This document shows, piece by piece, positions 45,806 to 54,031 of a DNA stretch of 64,000 bases. The stretch lies in NCBI GenBank assembly GCA_965243605.1, contig CBDEVQ010000055.1, positions 62,001 to 126,000 on the forward strand. The letters are read 5' to 3'. The position numbers and the translations under genes were made by a program. The DNA comes from JBMYYR01 sp965243605. GTDB lineage: Bacteria; Bacteroidota; Bacteroidia; Flavobacteriales; CAJXXR01. Under the pieces are notes generated by a model, which worked only from the letters and a program-made list of their open reading frames with translations, ran no database searches and was not told where the DNA came from. The number at the start of each line of letters is the position of its first letter. The stretch's first letter is position 1.

Positions 45806-45898
45806 TGGTAGGCAAAGATATAAATGTAAGCTTTGTAGCAAACGGTTCTTAAAGACCTATCACTACAAAGCTTATTTTTTTGAGAGAAGCTACAATAG
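45806..45898 (+). pseudogene. IS1 zinc-ribbon remnant in front of cassette 7
   Basis: Only the second half of the ribbon is left (RQRYKCKLCSKRF ... YKAYFF). The boundary motif at 45731 and a degenerate leader (CATATTGATTTACAG) precede it. Ends at the same point as the 33353 and 41446 copies. Confidence 0.72.
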
Positions 45899-45914
45899 GT
45901 AAATCATAAGATAA

Positions 45915-46894
45915 TTGATTACTTTAGGAAATGTAAGACAGACTATAAAAACGACAAATGGAGTAGTGCCGTCAAGTACCTCAGGAGATTGGGCTTATTC
46001 TAAAGCAGAATATTATCCATTTGGTATGAAGTTCTTAAATGTGAATTCATACAGATATGGTTACCAAGGAGAGTATGCTGAAGATGAAACGGAAGAAGAT
46101 GGAATAAAAGCAAATTCTTTTCAGCTTAGATTATATAACCCTAGACTTGGTCGTTGGATGAGTCCTGACCCCTATGGGCAATATCACTCTCCTTATTTAG
46201 CTATGGGGAATAACCCTATTTTAAGAGTTGACCCCGATGGTGGATTTGATGACCCTACAAAAGAATGGTCTAAAACTAATACAGACGGTTATAACCAAGA
46301 AGAAATAGTCTTAAGTGTAAACCAACATGTTGATAATAACCAGCAAATTGCTGAATTTGCATTAAACGCTGCTTCTATTGCAAACTTATCAATATTAGCA
46401 GAATTAGAAAAGCATACTAAAGAGGCTGCTTACTTAGGCGAAATGACACCAAGTACTTAAATTAATTATAGAAATTCTAGTGGTTCAAGCGGTAATGGGA
46501 AAGTATATGATACTCGCAAATTGAAAATGTATAGAAATGCTGCTAAGCCACTCAAATTTGGGTCAGGTTTAGGGTATGTTTTGACAACTGCTACGGTTGT
46601 GAATAGTACTTATCAGTATCATAAAGGAAATATTTCAGGGAAGCGATTGACATTTGACTTATCACTTACTTTAAGTTTAGAAGTTGTGGCTTATGTAGGT
46701 GGGTCTGCTGCAGCCCTTCCTGCTGTTGGTATTGCTACGACCAGTGTCATGGCATACGATCAAGCCGAAAAATCTTTTGGAACAGGTTCAAGAGATGATG
46801 GATTACCTGGAATGAATGGTTTGGTTTGGAGAAATCTCAATTTCAATTTTATTAGTATTAATGTTATGAATGGATTTAGTGATATTCCTACAAA
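45915..46894 (+). pseudogene. Interrupted Rhs tip and toxin (cassette 7), 5' part
   Basis: Begins with TTG where cassettes 2 and 5 have ATG (MITLGNVRQTIKT). Core to DPDGG, then a new toxin region. A TAA at 46458-46460 splits it; the same frame continues as SSGNGKVYDTRKLKMYRNAA, KPLKFGSGLGYVLTTATVV and a Gly/Ala-rich hydrophobic segment, typical pre-toxin sequence. At about 46894 an IS3 element interrupts it. Joining ACAAA (46890-46894) to ACAAA (48123-48127) restores the frame into the 3' part. Toxin class not recognised. Confidence 0.72.
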
Positions 46895-46909
46895 ATTTGG
46901 TAGAAAAAG

Positions 46910-47776
46910 TTAAGCCACTCGTTTAATTTGTTTGTATCTTAATTCTTGTTCTTTTTCGGTAGGTGTTTTGTAGTCTAGAGTAGAGTGTAATCTAGAGTTA
47001 TTATACCAGTTCATATATTTAAAGATTTCGGTCTCCAAATGTTTCTTAGATTCAAATGTAATGAGGTAGCATAGTTCAGTTTTAATTGTTTTAAAAAAAG
47101 ACTCGGCAACGGCATTATCCCAGCAATTTCCTTTTCTACTCATAGATTGTTTCGCTTTTGTATTTAAGTTAATAATCTGTTTAAAATCATCACATGTATA
47201 TTGTACTCCACGATCCGAGTGTAATATAAAGTCATCTTCTATATTTCGATTTAATCGCGCATGTTTCCAAGCTGTAATAACAGTATCTGTAGCTGTTAGA
47301 TTAGAACTTACAGACCACCCTACAACCTTACGGTCTGCTAAATCAATCATTGTAGTTAAATATTGCCAGGTCTGATTAACTTTGATATAAGTAATATCCG
47401 ATACCCATACTTTCCCAAGTTCTAATACCTCAAAATTCCGATCTAAATGATTTTCTTCTACTCTATGACTATGATTTGAGTCCGTTGTATTAGTAAATTT
47501 CCTACGTGTCTTAGAATATAGCCCCATTTCTTTCATCAATCTAGAAATATAAGACCTCGAGTAAAAAACACCTTTTCTCTCTAGAGCTTTTTGGAGTTTA
47601 GGAGCTCCGTACAATCCTCTATTTTCTGCATAAACCGCTTGAATAGACTCTTTTAATTCTATTGTGATGCTAGAACGTTCTATATCTAGCCTACGTTTCC
47701 ATGAATAATACGCATTAGAACTTATATTTAAAGACTTACACATCTTCTCGACACAATAGGTTGCTGAATATTCCAA
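46910..47776 (-). CDS. IS3 family transposase OrfB
   Basis: 288 aa with an HTH_21-like front (CKSLNISSNAYYSWKRR), then the rve integrase core. DDE: Asp in WVSDITYIKV (about 123), Asp in LHSDRGVQYT (about 187) and Glu in NAVAESFFKTIK (about 222). Frame lies -1 to orfA and remains open upstream (QNRYAII before the listed TTG start), so the active protein is probably an OrfAB fusion made by -1 frameshift at A-AAA-AAG near the end of orfA. Confidence 0.9.
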   Translation of the reverse strand: MEYSATYCVEKMCKSLNISSNAYYSWKRRLDIERSSITIELKESIQAVYAENRGLYGAPKLQKALERKGVFYSRSYISRLMKEMGLYSKTRRKFTNTTDSNHSHRVEENHLDRNFEVLELGKVWVSDITYIKVNQTWQYLTTMIDLADRKVVGWSVSSNLTATDTVITAWKHARLNRNIEDDFILHSDRGVQYTCDDFKQIINLNTKAKQSMSRKGNCWDNAVAESFFKTIKTELCYLITFESKKHLETEIFKYMNWYNNSRLHSTLDYKTPTEKEQELRYKQIKRVA

Positions 47777-47778
47777 AA

Positions 47779-48084
47779 TTATAGCGTACCTGTTCTGTCT
47801 TTCTTGGAGAAAATGCTTACTGCCTTTTTTAAGATGTCACGTTCCATGGTTACATCTTTTAATTTTTCTTTTAAATGCTTTAGTTCTTTTTGTTCATCAG
47901 TCAAAGCTGCATTGCCTCTGCCCGTAAAACTGGGACGCTTTGGGTTTAAATATTCTCGACGCCAACGATATAACATATTCAAATTTATTGAATATTCAGA
48001 CGATAAGCTAGACATCGATTGTCCGCCTTTGTATAAATCCATTATCATTAACTTAAAGGATTCTTCGTAAGTACTTCTCTTCAT
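47779..48084 (-). CDS. IS3 family transposase OrfA
   Basis: 101 aa helix-turn-helix protein (TYEESFKLMIMDLYKGGQSM ... EYSINLNMLYRWRREY) with a C-terminal leucine-zipper-like coiled coil (KELKHLKEKLKDVTMERDIL). The slippery AAAAAAG in the codons for LKKAV is the usual IS3-family frameshift point. Confidence 0.9.
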   Translation of the reverse strand: MKRSTYEESFKLMIMDLYKGGQSMSSLSSEYSINLNMLYRWRREYLNPKRPSFTGRGNAALTDEQKELKHLKEKLKDVTMERDILKKAVSIFSKKDRTGTL

Positions 48085-48122
48085 AACTGCTAAAATAAGT
48101 TTTGTCTTAACTTACTCTACCA

Positions 48123-48449
48123 ACAAAGGTAGAAATACCACCAGACTTAGATGATCCTAAAACGGAATATATTTCTGTTGGAAAAGGACAGATGATAACA
48201 ATTTATTATTTTATGAAAGGTAATCCAAAGATTATTGTAATTGATGAAGGAAATCTTTTATCTGACAGTGAAATAAATATATATAGTCAAACGAACAGAA
48301 TAGAACTATACTCTTTTAATGATTTCAATAATATATATAAGCAAAATATGAGAGATGTAGATGGCATTTTACCCGAATTGGGAAGAATAGAATTTGATTT
48401 TTATGAACGTTATGCTAGCCAATTCAAAGGTCAAACATATAGATGGTAG
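48123..48449 (+). pseudogene. 3' part of the interrupted cassette 7 toxin
   Basis: Open from the IS3 edge (TKVEIPPDLDDPKTEYISVG) to FKGQTYRW and stop; an internal ATG at 48192 exists. No family recognised. It is in frame with the 5' part when the IS is removed, and is followed after 18 nt by an immunity-like gene, so I read it as the toxin's C-terminus. Confidence 0.62.
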
Positions 48450-48467
48450 GAACAAAGTAATAAACCT

Positions 48468-48824
48468 ATGAATTATAGGAAAGAAATACTTGAAAAAATA
48501 GTGATTATTGATGAGGTTTTAACTGAATTGAATGCTTTGCTTTTATTTGATCATCCAGATGTTAGTCTAGATGATATGTCTTTTGATTCTTGGCTTAAAA
48601 TGGATTTCAATAATACCACTGGGAAACAAATTTCTATGAGTTTAATATTTAGTTCAATGGATTTGTATCTTTTTGGTAAAGATGGAAGGCGAATTAATCA
48701 TTTCAAGTATCAATATGGTTTTTCATTGGCTTTTAAGAAAGAGCAAAGACTTTACTCTCCAGTTTATCAAGAGGCAGGCAATACCCAGGTGTTAGGCTCA
48801 ACATGTAAATGCGATACAATTTAA
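48468..48824 (+). CDS. Degenerate paralogue of cassette 1 immunity protein
   Basis: 118 aa. Aligns by eye with the 154-aa protein at 29426: EILEKIVIIDEVLTELN, MSFDSWLKMDFN, SLIFSS and the end HFKYQYGFSLAFKKEQRLYS. About 50 residues between SLIF and the C-terminal block are absent, and the last residues after YSPVY differ. Probably partially deleted. It sits behind the cassette 7 toxin. Confidence 0.68.
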   Translation: MNYRKEILEKIVIIDEVLTELNALLLFDHPDVSLDDMSFDSWLKMDFNNTTGKQISMSLIFSSMDLYLFGKDGRRINHFKYQYGFSLAFKKEQRLYSPVYQEAGNTQVLGSTCKCDTI

Positions 48825-48929
48825 TTAAGATAATGATATCATGGGTGTGGGTCCAGTTGAAGGAATAATTGATGTTAACTGTAAGAAAAGCAGTATTAAT
48901 TCTTCTGAAGAAGGTGCGTATGGAAAGTC

Positions 48930-49452
48930 TCATACTGCCCCACGTTGAGTAAAAACCCATTCAGCTTCCGTTGGTAATCGACCTCCAATGGCCTCAGAAA
49001 AGTAAAAGGCACCTTCCCAAGTTACATCTTTTACAGGATAATTCTCTTTTCCTTTTATTGGTGTATATATGTTATTAACCAATTTAATTTCAGAATAGGA
49101 AGAATCTATATTTTCTATTAATTCATTAACGTAAAAACTTCCGTTGATCACTACAAGATTTAAATATTCAGCAAACAATTCATTAGTAATTTCATATTTA
49201 CTAATTTTATAGCTATCAAGTTTTACTTTGTAGTCTACACCATCATATCGAGGTCCTCTTTTGTATTGCCTGTAAAAACTACCACTTTTGACAGTGACAA
49301 AATAATGCTCTGGCAGTTTTTTTTAATAATGCTTCTTTGATTTGACTTGGACTTTTTGGTATTATTTCTGAATTTTCTTGGACATGATTTTGAGCAATAA
49401 GTATAGAATTGCAAAGGATTACAAAGGTAATAGATAGTGTTTTTTTTAACAT
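48930..49452 (-). pseudogene. Broken formylglycine-generating-enzyme/sulfatase-modifying-factor-like gene
   Basis: Starts at 49452 with a signal peptide (LKKTLSITFVILCNSILIAQ). A one-base slip in an A run (plus-strand T run near 49316-49323) shifts frame at ALLKK/LPEHYF. The second frame reads GVDYKVKLDSYKISKYEITN ... YPVKDVTWEGAFYFSEA, IGGRLPTEAEW, the hallmark of the FGE/SUMF1 fold, and then stops after RGAV. The C-terminal half is missing. It marks the right edge of the disturbed region. Confidence 0.72.
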
Positions 49453-49498
49453 AATTTACTTATTCATTACAACTGGTTTTAAATATTAAAGCAAGAAT

Positions 49499-49551
49499 AC
49501 AATTATAAAACATTTCAATACAGGTTGACTATGGAAATGTTTTATAATTGT
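49499..49551. repeat. Perfect 18-bp inverted repeat
   Basis: Arms ACAATTATAAAACATTTC (49499-49516) and GAAATGTTTTATAATTGT (49534-49551) around a 17-nt loop. Could be a bidirectional terminator or a mobile-element end. The rest of 49453-50159 is AT-rich, with no gene seen except the sites listed here. Confidence 0.7.
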
Positions 49552-49563
49552 GTTAGATATAAA

Positions 49564-49600
49564 AAAAGAGATGGATTGTATATTACAATCCACCTCTTTA
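49564..49600. terminator. Hairpin terminator before secretion operon
   Basis: AAAGAGATGGATTGTA / TACAATCCACCTCTTT with one mismatch, A run before and T-rich after. Nothing on the plus strand obviously ends here, so it may be left from lost genes or serve the minus strand. Confidence 0.65.
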
Positions 49601-50126
49601 CATTAATTAAACGTTACAATCCCCCTAAATATTTATTCTTAAAAATTACATATTGATAAGTGCATTTAATAGTTTGAAAGTAGATATTAATGATTAAGTT
49701 TTTCTTTGGTTTTCGACGAATAGGTTCATAAAGAAGTTAATTGTTTTAAGAGATAATATAGTGCAGAGAATAAAGATTGATAAATTAGAATTGGGAGTTA
49801 AATTCGTTTGAATTGATAAAATAAATCGTTCAAGCAGTGTATTAAAACAAGGCTTAATTGTAATGTGTTTTAAGTGCTGAATTTTAGTAATATATTCTAG
49901 ATGTTTGGAACCTTAATACTACAAAATAACAATAGGTGTTTAATGAGTGAGATATGTATTTATTTGATTTATATTGTTGTTAGTCAGTAAATTGTTGATT
50001 TAATTTAGTCTTTAATGGTTAGTTTAATTATGTATTATTATATCCAATTATTAGGAGGTTAATATTTCGTGAAAAAGCTAAAGCGGTAAACGTAAAATAA
50101 ATATGCAGTTCACAAGAATTTTTTAT

Positions 50127-50134
50127 TATATTTG
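50127..50134 (+). promoter_or_regulatory. Putative -7 box (TATATTTG) of the secretion operon
   Basis: Fits TAnnTTTG and lies 26 nt before the first start codon of the operon at 50160. No convincing -33 TTTG at the right spacing. Confidence 0.4.
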
Positions 50135-50159
50135 GCTTATTGGGATATTGAAATAAAAA

Positions 50160-50588
50160 ATGAGATTTAAAGCTTTTACATTATTAGAATTAATAATTGC
50201 TTCTTTAATTACAGGTATAATAGGTTTTATTATTATTTATTTTTTGGATGATGTTCTGCAGGTCACTCAAAGTCAGTTATCGGTTAAACAACAAGAAGAA
50301 GACATGGCTATATTTGATATGTTACTTACAAATGATTTGTTTTTATCTGATACCTTTTATTTTAAAAATGGAGAATTAGAAATTATAAAAGATACCACAC
50401 AAATACATTACCATTGGAATGAAAATACCATGTTAAGAATAACAGACTCAGATTCATCGTTATTTTACTTACCCATAGAAGATTTTAGACTAAATTCAAG
50501 TAATAAAAATCAAGTTTTACAAGTGTCTTATAACTTATACAGTACGCTTAATGCCATCTATATTGATGAAGCAGATTACATTAAATAA
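50160..50588 (+). CDS. Prepilin-like protein 1 (type II secretion / type IV pilus)
   Basis: 142 aa. Very short basic leader MRFKA, then FTLLELIIASLITGIIGFII, the type III signal with Glu at +5. The residue before the cleavage point is Ala, not Gly. The rest is a small globular domain. First gene of a 12-gene operon; the next start is 3 nt on. Confidence 0.85.
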   Translation: MRFKAFTLLELIIASLITGIIGFIIIYFLDDVLQVTQSQLSVKQQEEDMAIFDMLLTNDLFLSDTFYFKNGELEIIKDTTQIHYHWNENTMLRITDSDSSLFYLPIEDFRLNSSNKNQVLQVSYNLYSTLNAIYIDEADYIK

Positions 50589-50591
50589 TAT

Positions 50592-51725
50592 ATGAGTTTT
50601 AACCCAGAACATATACTGCAAACAACATCTAAAAAGGAAGAATCTACAATTACAGATTTTTTGAATAAAGATATCCGTTTATCTAAATATTTATCCAATA
50701 AAGATTTAGAATATGTTTATAACCAATTGCAAATACTTATTGAATCTGGGTTAGATTTACATGCGTCTATAGAATTAATAATTGACACTTCTACTAAGCG
50801 TAAATATTTGGTTAAAATACTTACCCAAATTAAAGATTCTATGTTAACAGGAACTTCATTTTCTGACAGCTTAGAAAAAACATCGGCCTTTTACCCTTTT
50901 GATTATTATGCCATTAAAATTGGAGAAGAAAGTGGAAAGCTGGCAGAGGTGTTTATTGATTTACGAGCCCATTATGTAAAACGAATAGCAACTAAACGTT
51001 TATTGGTTTCGTCATTAACTTACCCAATAATTGTTATCACCTTTACCATTGCAGTTGTCTTTTTCTTGATGGCTTATTTGGTGCCTATGTTTCAAGACAT
51101 GTTTCAGAAGGTCGGTGGAGAACTTCCGGCCATCACACAATATGTAATTAATGTATCGTCTTTTATTAAGGATAATTTAGGAGGTATTGCTATAAGTATC
51201 TTATTATTGATTTTATTAATGGCCTATTTAAGAAAACAAAATGCTGTCCGTAGACAATTTGATTATCTGTTATTAAAAATACCATTTGTCAAAATATTTA
51301 TTCAAAAAGCCAATTTGTTAAGGTATCTACAATTAATGTTATTATTAAATCGGTCATATGTTCCGTTAATGGATAGCTTAAATTTAATACAGAAAAGTAC
51401 TCGATTTTATCCTTTGAATGATGTCATAGATCACCTTAAGGTTGATTTATTAAAAGGAAGGTTAATCTCTCAATCTATGCAGAAACACTCCATTTTTGAA
51501 CCTAAATTAGTGGCATTAGTACGTGTAGGAGAAGAGGGGAATCAGTTACCGATGATTTATGAACGATTAATAGATCAGTACCAAGAAGATATAACACACT
51601 TAAACAAAGTGCTTACAACCTTTATAGAACCAATAATTGTACTATTTTTGGGCGTTATTGTGGCCATTGTTTTAATAGCAATGTACATGCCCTTATTTGA
51701 TATTAATTCTGGTGCAAATTTTTAA
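50592..51725 (+). CDS. gspF: Type II secretion system F family inner-membrane platform protein
   Basis: 377 aa with two T2SSF domains (about 35-160 and 240-365), each containing the family block (YAIKIGEESGKLAEVFIDL; ALVRVGEEGNQLPMIYERL). Three membrane segments, the last near the C-terminus (FIEPIIVLFLGVIVAIVLIAMY). Platform for pseudopilus assembly, working with the ATPase at 52597. Confidence 0.92.
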   Translation: MSFNPEHILQTTSKKEESTITDFLNKDIRLSKYLSNKDLEYVYNQLQILIESGLDLHASIELIIDTSTKRKYLVKILTQIKDSMLTGTSFSDSLEKTSAFYPFDYYAIKIGEESGKLAEVFIDLRAHYVKRIATKRLLVSSLTYPIIVITFTIAVVFFLMAYLVPMFQDMFQKVGGELPAITQYVINVSSFIKDNLGGIAISILLLILLMAYLRKQNAVRRQFDYLLLKIPFVKIFIQKANLLRYLQLMLLLNRSYVPLMDSLNLIQKSTRFYPLNDVIDHLKVDLLKGRLISQSMQKHSIFEPKLVALVRVGEEGNQLPMIYERLIDQYQEDITHLNKVLTTFIEPIIVLFLGVIVAIVLIAMYMPLFDINSGANF

Positions 51726-51728
51726 TTT

Positions 51729-52133
51729 ATGAATACAAAAAAACGATTTAAAGCTTTAAGCTTAATGGAGGTTTTAGTGACCCTCGTTATTATTGGAATA
51801 TTAACTCTTATTGCTATGCCTGCCTTAATGCCATTAATTACTTCTGCTAAATCTTTAGAAGCAAAGGTGCAATTAGGACATGTATTAAAAATGCAAAAGC
51901 TGTACAGATATAGCCATTCCAAATTTTCTAAGGATATTAATGTTATCGGGTACGAACAAATAACATTAGTAGACCAAGGCGGAAATGCAAATTATGAAAT
52001 TACAATTGAGCAAGCCGACTTAAATTCATTTCAGGCTAAGGCAACATCTATTGTAGATTTTGATGGTGATGGTGTTTTTAATGTGTGGGTTATAGACCAA
52101 GATAACAGGTTAGAAGAAATTGTACCCGATTAA
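51729..52133 (+). CDS. Prepilin-like protein 2 (major pseudopilin candidate, GspG-like)
   Basis: 134 aa. Leader MNTKKRFKA then LSLMEVLVTLVIIGILTLIAMP; GspG-like continuation (AKSLEAKVQLGHVLKMQKLYRY). The end DFDGDGVFNVWVIDQDN resembles the calcium-binding C-terminal loop of GspG. Ala at -1. Starts 3 nt after gspF. Confidence 0.83.
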   Translation: MNTKKRFKALSLMEVLVTLVIIGILTLIAMPALMPLITSAKSLEAKVQLGHVLKMQKLYRYSHSKFSKDINVIGYEQITLVDQGGNANYEITIEQADLNSFQAKATSIVDFDGDGVFNVWVIDQDNRLEEIVPD

Positions 52134-52589
52134 ATGCTAGAATTGGTTTATACGCTATACGTTCTCTCTTTAATTTACACAGTTTATATAGATGTTAAGG
52201 ACCGAGAGATTTCGATTTACACGCTTAGTGTGATTGTTGGAACTGGGATTGTTCTAAATATGGAGTATAAAACCAGTATTGAAGTTGGTTTAGCATGGTT
52301 ACTAAATGTCGTTTTTATTGGTATCCAGTATGGGTGTTTAATGCTATACCTTGAGTTAAGGTATAAAGAAGGACGACAGATTTTCTCTAAATGGATAGGT
52401 ATAGGAGATTTGTTGTTTTTTTTAACCATAGGACTCCATTATGAATTAAAAGAATTTGTCTTAGTGTATTTAGGTAGTTTAATGTTTTCAGGAATAATAT
52501 TTTTATTATTCAGGTCTAGATTAAAAACCATACCGTTGGCAGGATTTGCAGCAATATTTATTCTGCTTTTTGAATGTTATACGTTTTAA
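52134..52589 (+). CDS. Short A24-type prepilin peptidase
   Basis: 151 aa, about five membrane segments, starting at the stop of the previous gene. The two aspartates of the A24 family are present: YIDVKDREIS near the N-terminus and KWIGIGDLLFF (GxGD) in the middle. The N-terminal methyltransferase domain of PilD/GspO is absent, as in archaeal-type or CpaA/TadV-type peptidases. It presumably processes the neighbouring prepilins. Confidence 0.8.
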   Translation: MLELVYTLYVLSLIYTVYIDVKDREISIYTLSVIVGTGIVLNMEYKTSIEVGLAWLLNVVFIGIQYGCLMLYLELRYKEGRQIFSKWIGIGDLLFFLTIGLHYELKEFVLVYLGSLMFSGIIFLLFRSRLKTIPLAGFAAIFILLFECYTF

Positions 52590-52596
52590 TTAGAAT

Positions 52597-54006
52597 ATGC
52601 AAAATATAGAATCTACAGTAAAAAATAGATTAGATGTAAAACTAATAAAGAAATACAGATGTCTTCCGTTTAAAGAAGTTGAAGGAACTCTGTCTGTATA
52701 TTCAGACCTTAGTCCGTATCCGCATATACAAGAATTAGAAGTTGTTCTTAATTCTGAGGTTGAGGTTGTGCCTATTGATACGAAACTTTATAATAGATAT
52801 TTGGCAAAACACTATCCTCAACTGAGTAAAGGATCATCTTCATCTCAAGCCAAGAATAATACATTTATATCCTATTCTGAAAAAGAAGATTTTATAAAGA
52901 AAATAATAAAGGAAGCCGAATATTTAGGGAGTAGTGATATTCATATTGAAATTTATGACAAACTCTGTAGAGTAAGAATGCGAATGAATGGACGTTTACA
53001 AGAACGATATCAAATTAAAATTCATGAGTATTCATCTGTTATTAATAAAATAAAACTTAGAGCGAAGCTTGATATTGCAGAAAAGCGACTGCCTCAAGAT
53101 GGGCGAATAACCTTTAAAGAAGGGCAGCAAGATTTTGATATTCGTGTATCTACGTTACCAACGTTATACGGAGAAAAAGTAGTGATGCGTTTATTAACTA
53201 AAAACGACGAACTTATTCAATTAGAAGGGTTAGGTTTTGATGAACGCCAAGGTGAAAATTATTATGAAGGTATTAGACATCATAACGGGATAATTTTGAT
53301 AAGCGGACCAACAGGGTCTGGTAAAACAACAACGTTATATGCAACCTTAAAACATTTAAATAAAACCAGAACCAATATATTAACCATTGAAGATCCGATT
53401 GAATATACCTTAGATGGTGTTAATCAGGTTCAGTTAAGGGAGGAAATAGGATTAAATTTTGGACAAGCATTACGTACATTTTTAAGGCAAGATCCGGATA
53501 TAATTATGGTTGGAGAGATTAGAGATGTAGATACCGCAAATATGGCCGTTAGAGCTGCTTTAACAGGCCACCTTGTGTTATCAACCATTCATACCAATTC
53601 CGCAGAAGGAACAGTATCTAGAATGATAGATATGGGAATTCCACCTTACTTAATTTCAAGTACTTTAAGGTTAAGTGTATCGCAAAGATTAGTTGGACTA
53701 TTGTGTCCAGATTGTAAAAGTCAACATACCTTCAATCCAAATTTATATCCAATTGGGTATAGTCCAAAACGAAGTGTACAATACCATTATGAATCCGCTG
53801 GGTGTTCGTCTTGTAATTTTTCGGGAATACAAAAACGAAAGGCTTTGTATGAAATATTACCTATAAACGATGAAGTTGCAGAACAAATAAAAACAGGAAA
53901 TAAGATTAATCAAGAATATTCTAAAATTGCCGATAAAGCCTTTGAACTATTTGAGAAAGGAATCATCAGTTTTGATGAAGTATTTCCATTACTTCTTTTG
54001 GAATAG
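52597..54006 (+). CDS. gspE: GspE/PilB family secretion ATPase
   Basis: 469 aa. AAEYLGSSDIHIE-type segment (EAEYLGSSDIHIE, about 106), ASP-like KRLPQDGRI, Walker A GPTGSGKTTT (about 237), Asp box, Walker B RQDPDIIMVGEIRD, His box GHLVLSTIHTN, and the CxxC pairs LCPDC ... CSSCNFSG of a zinc-binding motif. The N1 domain is shorter than in classical GspE. Powers pseudopilus growth in the cytoplasm. Confidence 0.95.
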   Translation: MQNIESTVKNRLDVKLIKKYRCLPFKEVEGTLSVYSDLSPYPHIQELEVVLNSEVEVVPIDTKLYNRYLAKHYPQLSKGSSSSQAKNNTFISYSEKEDFIKKIIKEAEYLGSSDIHIEIYDKLCRVRMRMNGRLQERYQIKIHEYSSVINKIKLRAKLDIAEKRLPQDGRITFKEGQQDFDIRVSTLPTLYGEKVVMRLLTKNDELIQLEGLGFDERQGENYYEGIRHHNGIILISGPTGSGKTTTLYATLKHLNKTRTNILTIEDPIEYTLDGVNQVQLREEIGLNFGQALRTFLRQDPDIIMVGEIRDVDTANMAVRAALTGHLVLSTIHTNSAEGTVSRMIDMGIPPYLISSTLRLSVSQRLVGLLCPDCKSQHTFNPNLYPIGYSPKRSVQYHYESAGCSSCNFSGIQKRKALYEILPINDEVAEQIKTGNKINQEYSKIADKAFELFEKGIISFDEVFPLLLLE

Positions 54007-54031
54007 TTGAAGATATAAAACATAAAAATCA

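Larger units (their letters stand above)
46895..48122 (-). mobile_element. IS3-family insertion sequence
   Basis: About 1.23 kb with orfA and orfB on the minus strand. Imperfect terminal inverted repeats TTGGTAGAAAAAGTTAAG (left) and TTGGTAGAGTAAGTTAAG (right, complement). ACAAA occurs on both sides (46890 and 48123) and may be the target duplication; the left edge has three extra bases, so ends are good to a few nt. Confidence 0.82.

Noticed and set aside
47804..48070. 88-codon plus-strand ORF
   Set aside because: Antisense of IS3 orfA.
26480..48824. Integron-like gene-cassette array
   Set aside because: Cassettes with a boundary motif suggest it, but I find no integrase gene in the window, and the motif does not fold like attC.
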